Below are positions 44,871 to 53,339 of a stretch of DNA of 64,000 nt, in pieces. Both the position numbers and the translations under genes were made by a program. The notes under the pieces were generated by a model, which did not search any database, was not told the DNA's origin, and was given only the letters and a program-made list of their open reading frames with translations. The number at the start of each line of letters is the position of its first letter. The first letter of the stretch is position 1. Origin of the DNA: Nocardioides rotundus (GTDB lineage: Bacteria > Actinomycetota > Actinomycetes > Propionibacteriales > Nocardioidaceae); contig NZ_CP082922.1 of the NCBI RefSeq assembly GCF_019931675.1, positions 3,053,001 through 3,117,000 of the forward strand, read 5' to 3'.

Positions 44871-47800
44871 ATGGCCGACCAGACCGACCTGCACGTCCCG
44901 CGGCACCCCGTCCGCCTCGTCACCGCGTCCAGCCTCTTCGACGGCCACGACGCGTCGATCAACATCATGCGGCGGATCTTCCAGTCCCAGGGGTGCGAGG
45001 TCGTCCACCTGGGCCACAACCGGTCGGTGCAGGAGGTCGTGGACGCCGCGCTGGAGGAGGACGTCCAGGGCGTCGCGGTCTCCTCCTACCAGGGCGGCCA
45101 CATCGAGTACTTCGAGTACCTCGTGGAGTCGCTGCGCGCCCAGGGCGCCGACCACGTCAAGGTCGTCGGCGGTGGCGGCGGCGTGATCGTGCCCAAGGAG
45201 GTCACCCGGCTGCGCGAGTCCGGCGTGACCATCTTCTCCCCCGAGGACGGGCAGAGGATGGGGCTGGTCGGGATGATCAACTCCGTGGTCGCCGACTGCG
45301 ACTTCGACCTGTGGGACACCAAGCCGGTCACCGCCGAGCAGGTGCTCTCCGGCGACCGGTTCGCCGTCGCCCGCGCGATCACCGGGGCCGAGGAGGGCCG
45401 GCTGGACGAGGCGATGCGCGCGGAGATCGCGGCCGCCGCGGGCCGCCGTACCGTCCCCGTCCTCGGCATCACCGGCACCGGCGGCTCCGGCAAGTCCTCC
45501 CTCACCGACGAGTTGGTACGGCGCTTCCGCGTGGACCAGCAGGACAAGCTGCGGGTCGCCGTGCTCGCCGTCGACCCGACCCGGCGCAAGGGCGGCGGGG
45601 CGCTGCTCGGCGACCGGATCCGCGCCAACAGCCTGGACGGGGACCGGGTGTTCTTCCGCAGCCTGGCCACCCGCGGCGCGCACGAGGTGCCCGAGCACCT
45701 GCCGACCGTGGTCGAGGTGCTCAAGGCGGCGGGCTTCGACCTGGTGATCGTCGAGACCCCGGGCATCGGGCAGGGCGACGCCGGCATCGTGCCGCTGGTC
45801 GACCACTCGATGTATGTCATGACGCCGGAGTTCGGCGCCGCCTCCCAGCTGGAGAAGATCGACATGCTCGACTTCGCCGACACGGTGGCGATCAACAAGT
45901 TCGAGCGCCGCGGCGCCGAGGACGCGCTGCGCGACGTGGGCCGGCAGCTGGTGCGCAACCGCGAGGCCTTCGGCAAGCGCCCCGAGGACATGCCGGTCTA
46001 CGGCACCAGCGCCGCCACCTTCAACGACGACGGCGTCACCGCGCTCTACCAGCACCTGCGCGGCGAGCTGGGCGAGGCCGGGCTCCCGCTGGTCGAGGGC
46101 ACCCTCCCCCACGTCGACGTCCGGCACTCCTCCGGGATCCGCCAGGTCGTCCCGACCGACCGGGTGCGCTACCTCTCCGAGATCACCGAGACAGTGCGGG
46201 GCTACCACGCCGAGACCGAGCGGCTGGCCGAGGCGGCGCGGAACCTGCAGCGGGCGCAGTGGGTGGCCGACCAGCTGGTCTCGACAAGCTCGACCGACGA
46301 ACCAGGCGGCTCGACCGACGAACCAGGCGGCTCGACCGACGAACCAGGCGGCTCGACCGACGGGCACGGCGGCTCGACCGACGACGAGGTGGTCTCGACA
46401 AGCTCGACCGACGATGGGGTGCAGCAGCTGGTGGAGCGGCTGGCCAAGGAGGTCCCGGCCGAGGTGACCGACCAGATCGCGGCCTGGCCCGCGGTGGTGG
46501 AGTCCTACTCCGGCGACGAGCACACGTTCTCCGTGCGCGGCCGGGAGGTGCGGGTCCCGCTGACCCGCGAGACCCTCTCCGGCAACCGCGTCCCGCGGGT
46601 CGCGCTCCCCCGCTTCACCGACCACGGCGAGCTGGTCTCGTTCTGGCGTCGGGAGAACCTCCCCGGCGCCTACCCGTTCACCGCGGGGGTGTTCCCGTTC
46701 AAGCGCGACGGCGAGGACCCGGCCCGGATGTTCGCCGGCGAGGGCGACCCGTTCCGCACCAACCGCCGCTTCAAGTACCTCTCCCGCGGCAGCGAGGCCA
46801 CCCGGCTCTCCACCGCGTTCGACTCGGTCACGCTCTACGGCCGCGACCCCGACGAGCGCCCCGACGTCTACGGCAAGGTCGGCACCTCCGGCGTGAGCGT
46901 GGCGACCCTGGACGACATGAAGGCGCTCTACGACGGCTTCGATCTGGTCGACCCGACGACCAGCGTGTCGATGACGATCAACGGCCCTGCGCCCACGGTG
47001 CTGGCGTTCTTCCTCAACACCGCGATCGACCAGCAGATCGACGCCTTCCGGGAGAAGGAGGGCCGCGAGCCGAACGACGACGAGCGCGCCCAGCTGGCGG
47101 CGTACGCCCTGGCGAACGTCCGCGGCACCGTGCAGGCCGACATCCTCAAGGAGGATCAGGGGCAGAACACCTGCCTGTTCTCCACCGAGTTCTCGCTGCG
47201 GATGATGGCCGACATCCAGGAGTGGTTCATCGAGAACGGCGTGCGCAACTTCTACTCCGTCTCGATCTCCGGCTACCACATCGCCGAGGCCGGGGCGAAC
47301 CCGATCAGCCAGCTGGCGTTCACCCTGGCCAACGGCTTCACCTACGTCGAGGCCTACCTCGCGCGCGGCATGGACATCGACGACTTCGCGCCGAACCTGT
47401 CCTTCTTCTTCTCCAACGGGATGGACCCGGAGTACTCCGTCCTCGGGCGGGTCGCGCGCCGCATCTGGGCGATCGCGATGAAGGAGAGGTACGGCGCCGG
47501 CGAGCGCTCGCAGAAGCTGAAGTACCACGTCCAGACCTCGGGCCGCTCCCTGCACGCCCAGGAGATGGACTTCAACGACATCCGCACCACGCTGCAGGCG
47601 CTGATCGCGATCTACGACAACGCCAACAGCCTGCACACCAACGCCTACGACGAGGCGGTGACCACCCCGACCGAGGAGTCGGTGCGTCGCGCCCTGGCGA
47701 TCCAGCTGATCATCAACCGGGAGTGGGGCCTGGCGATGAACGAGAACCCGCTCCAGGGGTCGTTCATCATCGACGAGCTCACCGACCTGGTCGAGGAGGC

Positions 47801-48224
47801 CGTGCTCACCGAGTTCGACCGGATCAACGAGCGCGGCGGCGTGCTCGGCGCGATGGAGACCGGCTACCAGCGCGGGCGGATCCAGGACGAGTCGATGCTC
47901 TACGAGCACCGCAAGCACGACGGGTCGCTGCCGATCATCGGGGTGAACACCTTCGTCAAGGAGTCCGCGGGAGATGCGCAGCCGACCGAGATCGAGCTGG
48001 CCCGCGCGACCGAGGAGGAGAAGGCCTCCCAGCTGACCCGGGTGCACGACTTCCAGTCCGCGCACGCCGCCGAGGCCACCGAGGCGCTGGCCCGGCTCAA
48101 GGACGCCGCGGTCTCCGGCGAGAACGTGTTCGCGGTCCTCATGGACGCCGCCCGGGTGTGCTCGCTGCAGCAGGTGACCGAGGCGTTCTTCGAGGTCGGC
48201 GGTCAATACCGCCGCAACGTGTGA
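44871..48224 (+). CDS. icmF: Fused isobutyryl-CoA mutase IcmF
   Basis: A 1117-residue B12-dependent acyl-CoA mutase. The N-terminal cobalamin domain has SSLFDGHDASIN (DxH lower ligand). A G-protein chaperone domain of MeaI type has ITGTGGSGKSSLTDELVRR (P-loop), then IVETPGIGQGDA and AINKFERRG. The C-terminal TIM barrel holds NVRGTVQADILKEDQGQNTC and YSVSISGYHIAEAGANPISQ. Its linker at about 468-516 is unusual: five STDEPGG-type heptads bounded by VSTSSTD, encoded by an interspersed DNA repeat. Reaction: isobutyryl-CoA to n-butyryl-CoA, or a related substrate. Controlled by the adjacent MarR. Confidence 0.93.
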   Translation: MADQTDLHVPRHPVRLVTASSLFDGHDASINIMRRIFQSQGCEVVHLGHNRSVQEVVDAALEEDVQGVAVSSYQGGHIEYFEYLVESLRAQGADHVKVVGGGGGVIVPKEVTRLRESGVTIFSPEDGQRMGLVGMINSVVADCDFDLWDTKPVTAEQVLSGDRFAVARAITGAEEGRLDEAMRAEIAAAAGRRTVPVLGITGTGGSGKSSLTDELVRRFRVDQQDKLRVAVLAVDPTRRKGGGALLGDRIRANSLDGDRVFFRSLATRGAHEVPEHLPTVVEVLKAAGFDLVIVETPGIGQGDAGIVPLVDHSMYVMTPEFGAASQLEKIDMLDFADTVAINKFERRGAEDALRDVGRQLVRNREAFGKRPEDMPVYGTSAATFNDDGVTALYQHLRGELGEAGLPLVEGTLPHVDVRHSSGIRQVVPTDRVRYLSEITETVRGYHAETERLAEAARNLQRAQWVADQLVSTSSTDEPGGSTDEPGGSTDEPGGSTDGHGGSTDDEVVSTSSTDDGVQQLVERLAKEVPAEVTDQIAAWPAVVESYSGDEHTFSVRGREVRVPLTRETLSGNRVPRVALPRFTDHGELVSFWRRENLPGAYPFTAGVFPFKRDGEDPARMFAGEGDPFRTNRRFKYLSRGSEATRLSTAFDSVTLYGRDPDERPDVYGKVGTSGVSVATLDDMKALYDGFDLVDPTTSVSMTINGPAPTVLAFFLNTAIDQQIDAFREKEGREPNDDERAQLAAYALANVRGTVQADILKEDQGQNTCLFSTEFSLRMMADIQEWFIENGVRNFYSVSISGYHIAEAGANPISQLAFTLANGFTYVEAYLARGMDIDDFAPNLSFFFSNGMDPEYSVLGRVARRIWAIAMKERYGAGERSQKLKYHVQTSGRSLHAQEMDFNDIRTTLQALIAIYDNANSLHTNAYDEAVTTPTEESVRRALAIQLIINREWGLAMNENPLQGSFIIDELTDLVEEAVLTEFDRINERGGVLGAMETGYQRGRIQDESMLYEHRKHDGSLPIIGVNTFVKESAGDAQPTEIELARATEEEKASQLTRVHDFQSAHAAEATEALARLKDAAVSGENVFAVLMDAARVCSLQQVTEAFFEVGGQYRRNV
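46274..46418. repeat. TCGACAAGCTCGACC-type repeat array inside icmF
   Basis: Opens with GGTCTCGACAAGCTCGACCG, continues with five 21-bp units (GGCTCGACCGACGAACCAGG and variants) and closes with a second GGTCTCGACAAGCTCGACCG. It codes for a linker between the GTPase and mutase domains of IcmF and keeps the frame. Same family as 30481-30562 and 32888-32974. Confidence 0.85.
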
Positions 48225-48853
48225 GCGGCGGGGGCGGCGGCGCGCCGCCGGTCGCCGGAGGCGAACCAGTACGCCGCCAACCCGCCGCCGACGGCCCCGA
48301 AGAGGTGCCCCTGCCAGGAGACGCCCGCCTGGCCGGGGAGGGCGCCCCACAGCAGGCCGCCGTACACGACGAGGACGAACAGGCCGAGGGCGATCTGGCC
48401 CGGGCGGCGGCTGAAGAGGCCCCGCACGATCAGGTACACCAGCCACCCGAAGACCAGGCCGGACGCGCCGATGTGGATGGTGCCGGGGCCGCCGGTGAGC
48501 CAGGTGCCCAGCCCGGCGACCGCCCACACCACGGCGGTCACCAGCAGCCACCGCCGGATCCCGGAGAGCAGGAGCAGGAAGCCGAGCACGAGCAGCGGCA
48601 CGCTGTTGGCGACCAGATGCGCCCAGCCCCCGTGCAGCAGCGGCGCGAACAGGATGCCGCTCAGGCCGTCGGGGTCCATCGGCTCGATGCCCTCGGCGTC
48701 CAGGCGGTTGCCGAGGAGCGTGTCGAGTCCCTCGACCAGCCAGAGGACGCCCACGAACGTGACGCTGCCGACCAGCGCCGCGGTCGCGCTCAGGCCCTCG
48801 CGCCGCGCCCGCGGAGGCGCCGAAACGGGCCACTCGCCGGGACGCTGGGTCAT
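48203..48853 (-). CDS. Rhomboid-family intramembrane serine protease
   Basis: A 216-residue protein with about six membrane helices. Catalytic features are HIGASGLVFGWL (Ser nucleophile) and SWQGHLFGAVGGG (His), plus the oxyanion-type LLHGGWAHLVANSVPLLVLG. It cleaves single-pass membrane proteins within or near the membrane; substrates are unknown. Its 3' end overlaps the icmF 3' end by 22 bases in convergent orientation. Confidence 0.9.
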   Translation of the reverse strand: MTQRPGEWPVSAPPRARREGLSATAALVGSVTFVGVLWLVEGLDTLLGNRLDAEGIEPMDPDGLSGILFAPLLHGGWAHLVANSVPLLVLGFLLLLSGIRRWLLVTAVVWAVAGLGTWLTGGPGTIHIGASGLVFGWLVYLIVRGLFSRRPGQIALGLFVLVVYGGLLWGALPGQAGVSWQGHLFGAVGGGLAAYWFASGDRRRAAAPAAHTLRRY

Positions 48854-48915
48854 GCACCGAGCCTAGCCACCACGGCCGAGGCGCACCGGGGCGAGCAGTC
48901 GCTAGGGTCGCGGCC

Positions 48916-50091
48916 ATGACTGCACGCCGTACCCTCCCCACCCCGGAGGCGACCGACCTGATCAAGCTGGTCCGCGAGCTCGCCACGAACGAGCTGCTGC
49001 CCCGCGCCGCCGACGACGAGCGCACGGAGACCTTCCCGCGCGACGTCTTCACCCTGCTCGGCCGGACCGGCCTGCTGGGCCTGCCCTACCCCGAGGAGTA
49101 CGGCGGGGGCGGGCAGCCCTACGAGGTCTATCTCCAGGTGCTGGAGGAGATCGGCGCGGTGTGGGCGTCGGTGGGCGTCGGGGTCTCGGTGCACGCGCTC
49201 TCCTGCTTCGGGCTCGCCGAGTTCGGCAGCGAGGAGCAGCGCGAGCGGTGGCTCCCCGACATGCTCGGCGGGGAGCTCCTCGGCGCCTACTGCCTGTCGG
49301 AGGCGCACGCCGGCTCCGACCCCGCCGCGATGCGCGCCACGGCGAAGCGGGACGGCGACGACTACGTCCTGCGCGGCGCCAAGGCGTGGACGACCCACGG
49401 CGGGCACGCGGACTTCTACAAGGTGATGGCCCGGACCTCCGACGACCGGGGCGGCATCTCCTGCTTCCTGGTCCCCGCTGACGCCGAGGGGCTCTCGGCC
49501 GACGCCCCGGAGAAGAAGATGGGGCTGACCGGCTCGGCCACCGCGACGATGCGCCTCGACGACGTGCGGGTACCGGCCGAGCGACGGCTCGGCGCGGAGG
49601 GCGACGGGCTCCGGATCGCCCTCGCCGGCCTGGACTCCGGCCGCCTCGGCATCGCCGCCGTCGCGACCGGGCTGGCCCAGGGGGCGCTCGACCACGCGGT
49701 GGCCTACGCCAAGGAGCGCGAGACCTTCGGCACCCCGATCATCGACCACCAGGGCCTGGCGTTCGTGCTGGCCGACATGGAGGCCGCGGTCCAGGTCGCG
49801 CGGGCGACGTACCTCCACGCCGCCCGGCTCAAGGACGCCGGGCTGCCGTTCTCCCGCGAGGCGTCGATCGCGAAGCTGACCGCGACCGACAACGCGATGA
49901 AGGTGACCACCGACGCCGTGCAGGTCTTCGGCGGCTACGGCTACACCCGCGACTTCCCGGTCGAGCGCTTCATGCGGGAGGCGAAGGTGATGCAGATCTT
50001 CGAGGGCACCAACCAGATCCAGCGGATGGTGATCTCCCGGGGGCTGGGCAAGGACAACACCGGCGAGATCCGCACCCTGCCCACCCGCTGA
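48916..50091 (+). CDS. Acyl-CoA dehydrogenase
   Basis: A 391-residue FAD enzyme. It contains YCLSEAHAGSDPAAMRATAK (FAD-binding), KMGLTGSATATMRLDDVRVP and the C-terminal VFGGYGYTRDFPVERFMREA, IFEGTNQIQRMVISRGL, with the catalytic glutamate of short/branched-chain dehydrogenases (FEGT). It forms 2-enoyl-CoA from an acyl-CoA. Proximity to icmF suggests branched-chain acyl-CoA breakdown, though a rhomboid gene lies between them. Confidence 0.93.
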   Translation: MTARRTLPTPEATDLIKLVRELATNELLPRAADDERTETFPRDVFTLLGRTGLLGLPYPEEYGGGGQPYEVYLQVLEEIGAVWASVGVGVSVHALSCFGLAEFGSEEQRERWLPDMLGGELLGAYCLSEAHAGSDPAAMRATAKRDGDDYVLRGAKAWTTHGGHADFYKVMARTSDDRGGISCFLVPADAEGLSADAPEKKMGLTGSATATMRLDDVRVPAERRLGAEGDGLRIALAGLDSGRLGIAAVATGLAQGALDHAVAYAKERETFGTPIIDHQGLAFVLADMEAAVQVARATYLHAARLKDAGLPFSREASIAKLTATDNAMKVTTDAVQVFGGYGYTRDFPVERFMREAKVMQIFEGTNQIQRMVISRGLGKDNTGEIRTLPTR

Positions 50092-50100
50092 GCGGCGACC

Positions 50101-51234
50101 ATGACGGGGACGGACGGGACGCGCCGCCGGGCCGAGGCGTGGCTGATGGCCAACGGGCTCCCGCTGGTGGTGCGCCCGGTCTCGCGGGCCCGCGACCTGC
50201 TGGCCCGCTGCACGCCCTTCCTGGTGTTCGCCCTCCCGATCGTGCTGGCCTCGCTGTGGGTCGTCGCGACCATCCCGGAGGCCGAGCTGGAGCGACCGAG
50301 CAGCCGACTCGACGCCACGTCCTGGGCGGCGGTCGGAGTGCTGGTCGCCTCCCCCGTCGTCGGCGTGCTGCTGGCGTCGGTCGCCGGTCTCACCCTGCTA
50401 CGGCTCTCGCCACGTCACCGGACCACGGTCGGCGCGGTGGTCGCCCTCGCCTGGGTGGCGCTCCCCGGCCTGGTGACCGGGCAGTGGCTGGCCGAAGCGG
50501 CACAGCAGCTGGTGGGCCTGGGGGTCGTGCTGGCGGCGGGGTACGCCGGCATCGGCGCGCTCGCCGTCTGGGCGGTACGGCGCACCTGGCGCGAGCTGGC
50601 CACGATCGTGCCGATGGTGGTGCGGGTGCTGCCCATCTTGATGCTCACCGTGCTGTTCCTCTTCTTCAACGCCGAGGTCTGGCAGATCGCCTCCCGGATC
50701 GACCCGGTGCGCGTCGCCGCGGTCGCGGGCGTGCTGATGCTGCTCTCGGCCAGCGTGGTGGTCAGCACCGGGCTCGACGAGCTTCGGGACCTGCCGCTGC
50801 GGGCGCTGGCGGCCACCTCCTCCGACCCGCTCGCACGCACGCCGTACTCCGGGCGCGGCGACGTCGACCCCGCGACCGCCCGGCGGCTCAACCCGGCCGA
50901 GCGGCTCAACTTCGCCCTGCTGCCGATGGCCAGCCAGGGCATCCAGGTGCTGATCTTCGGTGCGCTGATGACCCTGTTCTTCCTGGCGTTCGGCGAGCTG
51001 GCGATCGCCGACAGCGTCGAGACCCTGTGGACCGCGCGGGTGCCGCAGCCGGTGGTCCTCGGGCTCACCGCGACCCTGATCAAGGTGGCCGTCGTGCTCG
51101 GCGCGTTCTGCGGGCTCTCCTTCGCCGCGTCCTCCAGCGCCGACGCGGCCTATCGGGACACCTTCCTCGAGCCGATCCTCACCGACGCCCAGCGCGGCCT
51201 GTGGGTGCGGGCCGCCTACCGCCGGGAGCCCTGA
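50101..51234 (+). CDS. Multi-pass membrane protein of unknown function
   Basis: A 377-residue protein with about eight hydrophobic segments (CTPFLVFALPIVLASLWVVA, VGVLLASVAGLTLL, VLPILMLTVLFLFFNAEVW, GIQVLIFGALMTLFFLAFGE). A soluble loop (about 235-270) includes LNPAERLNFALLPMASQG. No catalytic motif or transporter signature is recognisable. It starts nine bases after the acyl-CoA dehydrogenase stop and is likely co-transcribed. Function unknown. Confidence 0.7.
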   Translation: MTGTDGTRRRAEAWLMANGLPLVVRPVSRARDLLARCTPFLVFALPIVLASLWVVATIPEAELERPSSRLDATSWAAVGVLVASPVVGVLLASVAGLTLLRLSPRHRTTVGAVVALAWVALPGLVTGQWLAEAAQQLVGLGVVLAAGYAGIGALAVWAVRRTWRELATIVPMVVRVLPILMLTVLFLFFNAEVWQIASRIDPVRVAAVAGVLMLLSASVVVSTGLDELRDLPLRALAATSSDPLARTPYSGRGDVDPATARRLNPAERLNFALLPMASQGIQVLIFGALMTLFFLAFGELAIADSVETLWTARVPQPVVLGLTATLIKVAVVLGAFCGLSFAASSSADAAYRDTFLEPILTDAQRGLWVRAAYRREP

Positions 51235-53339
51235 CGTCCGGGCGCCGGGACGCGACATACCTGGGGACGTACTGTGCCGCCGATCCGCGACCTAGCGTCG
51301 AGAGCATGAGCAAGAAGATCGCATTCCTGACGGCATCCGAGGGCATCGAGGCCGTCGAGTTGACCGAGCCCTGGAAGGCGGTGACCGACGCGGGGCACAC
51401 CGCCGAGCTCCTCTCGCCGCAGTCCGGCGAGGTGCAGCTCTTCGACCACCTGGACAAGGGCGAGACCCGTCCCGTGGACAAGGAGGTGTCGAAGGCGTCG
51501 GTCGACGAGTACGACGCCCTCGTGCTCCCCGGCGGCGTCGCCAACCCCGACGCGCTGCGGACCGACAGTGACGCGGTGGCCTTCGTGCGCGACTTCGTCG
51601 CCTCGGGCAAGCCCGTCGCGTCGATCTGCCACGCCCCGTGGACTCTCGTCGAGGCCGATGTGGTCAAGGGCAAGCGGCTCGCGTCCTGGCCCAGCCTGCA
51701 GACCGACATCCGCAACGCCGGCGGCACCTGGGTCGACGAGGAGGTCGTCACCGACGGCAACCTCATCTCCAGCCGCAACCCCGACGACCTGCCGGCCTTC
51801 AACCAGGCGATCCTGGACGCGCTCGGCGAGCAGTAGTCCGCCCGCTCGGACCCACCTGTGGGAGACCGGCGCCGGCTCGGGGGGAGCCGGTGCTGTTGGG
51901 GGGTGCCGGTGCGGCGGGGGCGGCCCCGGGCGAGGAGCCTGAACCCATGCAGGCTCCGCGAACGAATGTTGTGCAGGCTCGCCAACAGGCCCGGGGCCGC
52001 TCCCCCGCCGCACCGCCCAGTCGTGAGCCGGCCGGGTCAGCTCGGGCCGGAGGATGAGCAGGGAGAGCAGCGGGAGCGCGGCCAGCACCGCGAGGCTGCC
52101 GGGGATCCCGACCAGCTCGCCGATCCCGGCGACCACGGCGGACCCGACGGAGCCGCCGACGAGGAACAGCAGCGTCGCCACCCCGAGCGCCACGCCGCGG
52201 GCGTCGGAGTGCACCGCGTCGCCGACGCTGGCCGACAGGGCCGGGTGACCCACGCCGAAGGCCAGCGTGGTGAGCATGACCGCCACCACGACCGACAGCG
52301 GCTGTTCGCGCCAGGTGCCGAACGCCGCGACCAGCAGCGCCACCGAGCAGACCAGCGCGGCCAGCCCGAGGGAGCGGGCGCCGCCGTACCTCGCGAGCAC
52401 CCACGCCGAGATCCGCGGCACCGCCAGCGCGAGCACCGCGGCGGGCACCAGCAGCAGGCCGACCTGCCAGGGCTGCCAGTCGGCGGCCACGAGGACGGCG
52501 GGGACGCCGATGAGCAGCGCGAACCAGGACGCGGGTACGGCGGCGGCCGCGACCGCGGACCGGACGACCGTCCCGTTGCGCACCACCTCGATCGGCAGGA
52601 AGCCGTGCGGGCGGGCCCGCACCCGCGCCGCGACGAGCGGCGTGCCCAGGACCACGAGCGCGGAGCCGATCGCGGCGACCACGGCACCGGAGGTGGGCGA
52701 CTGCACCAGCAGCACCAGCCCGGCGGAGGTGAGCGCCACGAGCACGGCGCCGAGGATGTCCAGCCGGGCACCGCTGCCCTCGCCCACCAGGGCGCGCCAG
52801 ACGAAGGGCAGCACGACGACGCCGAGCACCGGCAGCGCCATCACGACCCGCCACCCGAGGTAGTGCTCGACCAGGCCCCCGACCAGCGGCCCCAGGCACG
52901 CCAGGCAAGCGGACATCCCGGCGAGCCGGCCGAGGGCCAGGCCGCGCACGTCGCCGTCGTACCTCGCGCTCAGCGCGGCCACCCCGAGCGTGGGCACCGC
53001 GGCCGCGCCGGCACCCTGCAGCAGCCGGGCGAGCAGCAGCACCTCGAAGCTCGGCGCGAACGCCGCGCCCAGCGCTCCGGCGGTCATCAGGGAGACGCCG
53101 ACCAGCAGCGGCCAGCGCACGCCGACCAGGTCCGAGACCCGGCCGTAGACCGCGGTGGTGACCGCGAGCATCAGGGCGTAGAGGCTGATCGTCCACGCGG
53201 CCACGCCCACGGACACATCGAAGTCGGGGCCCATGAGGGGCAGGGCGATCGCGGCCGAGCTGGAGCCCATGCCGGTGAGGCCGAAGAGCACGCCGAGGAG
53301 GAGCGAGACCCGGCGGGCCTCGCGCTGCGCGGCGCTCAC
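51216..53339 (-). CDS. MFS multidrug-type permease with unterminated 3' end
   Basis: GTG 53339 overlaps the stop of the upstream binding-protein gene (GTGA). The first 440 residues are a 14-helix drug-exporter-like MFS protein: GLTGMGSSSAAIALPLMGPD, VYGRVSDLVGVRWPLLVGVS (loop 2-3), LARLLQGAGAAAVPTLGVAA, then GVALGVATLLFLVGGSVGSA. The transporter ends near 52025 (LLSLLILRPELTRPAHD). There is no stop codon until 51216, so the literal frame runs on through a Pro-rich stretch and then antisense to the whole DJ-1 gene. The tail is almost certainly not functional; a repeat insertion (51908-52014) or indel probably removed the original stop. Confidence 0.6.
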   Translation of the reverse strand: MSAAQREARRVSLLLGVLFGLTGMGSSSAAIALPLMGPDFDVSVGVAAWTISLYALMLAVTTAVYGRVSDLVGVRWPLLVGVSLMTAGALGAAFAPSFEVLLLARLLQGAGAAAVPTLGVAALSARYDGDVRGLALGRLAGMSACLACLGPLVGGLVEHYLGWRVVMALPVLGVVVLPFVWRALVGEGSGARLDILGAVLVALTSAGLVLLVQSPTSGAVVAAIGSALVVLGTPLVAARVRARPHGFLPIEVVRNGTVVRSAVAAAAVPASWFALLIGVPAVLVAADWQPWQVGLLLVPAAVLALAVPRISAWVLARYGGARSLGLAALVCSVALLVAAFGTWREQPLSVVVAVMLTTLAFGVGHPALSASVGDAVHSDARGVALGVATLLFLVGGSVGSAVVAGIGELVGIPGSLAVLAALPLLSLLILRPELTRPAHDWAVRRGSGPGPVGEPAQHSFAEPAWVQAPRPGPPPPHRHPPTAPAPPEPAPVSHRWVRAGGLLLAERVQDRLVEGRQVVGVAAGDEVAVGDDLLVDPGAAGVADVGLQAGPGREPLALDHIGLDESPRGVADRRDGLARGDEVAHEGHRVTVGPQRVGVGDAAGEHEGVVLVDRRLRHLLVHGTGLALVQVVEELHLAGLRREELGGVPRVGHRLPGLGQLDGLDALGCRQECDLLAHALDARSRIGGTVRPQVCRVPAPGRQGSRR
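51306..51836 (+). CDS. DJ-1/PfpI-family protein
   Basis: A 176-residue type 1 glutamine amidotransferase-like domain. The nucleophile elbow is SICHAPWTLVEADVV (Cys), with ALVLPGGVANPDALR before it and the acidic residue in LTEPWKAV. This matches PfpI/YhbO-type stress proteins, described as proteases, deglycases or chaperones. A promoter-like gap of 71 bases precedes ATG 51306. The opposite strand is open throughout, see the MFS entry. Confidence 0.9.
   Translation: MSKKIAFLTASEGIEAVELTEPWKAVTDAGHTAELLSPQSGEVQLFDHLDKGETRPVDKEVSKASVDEYDALVLPGGVANPDALRTDSDAVAFVRDFVASGKPVASICHAPWTLVEADVVKGKRLASWPSLQTDIRNAGGTWVDEEVVTDGNLISSRNPDDLPAFNQAILDALGEQ
51908..52014. repeat. Long inverted repeat at the end of the MFS gene
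   Basis: GGTGCGGCGGGGGCGGCCCC through 51931 pairs with 51989-52014 (24 versus 26 bases, one 2-base gap). Inside are GAGCCTG/CAGGCTC inverted elements at 51935-51956 and another CAGGCTC at 51974-51980. The structure lies between the DJ-1 gene and the MFS gene body and would form a strong hairpin in either transcript. It looks like a small palindromic repeat unit or terminator. Confidence 0.7.

Noticed and set aside
44835..49052. Very long leftward open frame opposite icmF
   Set aside because: High-GC antisense shadow with Arg/Ala/Gly/Pro/Val-rich composition; icmF on the other strand has clear domains.
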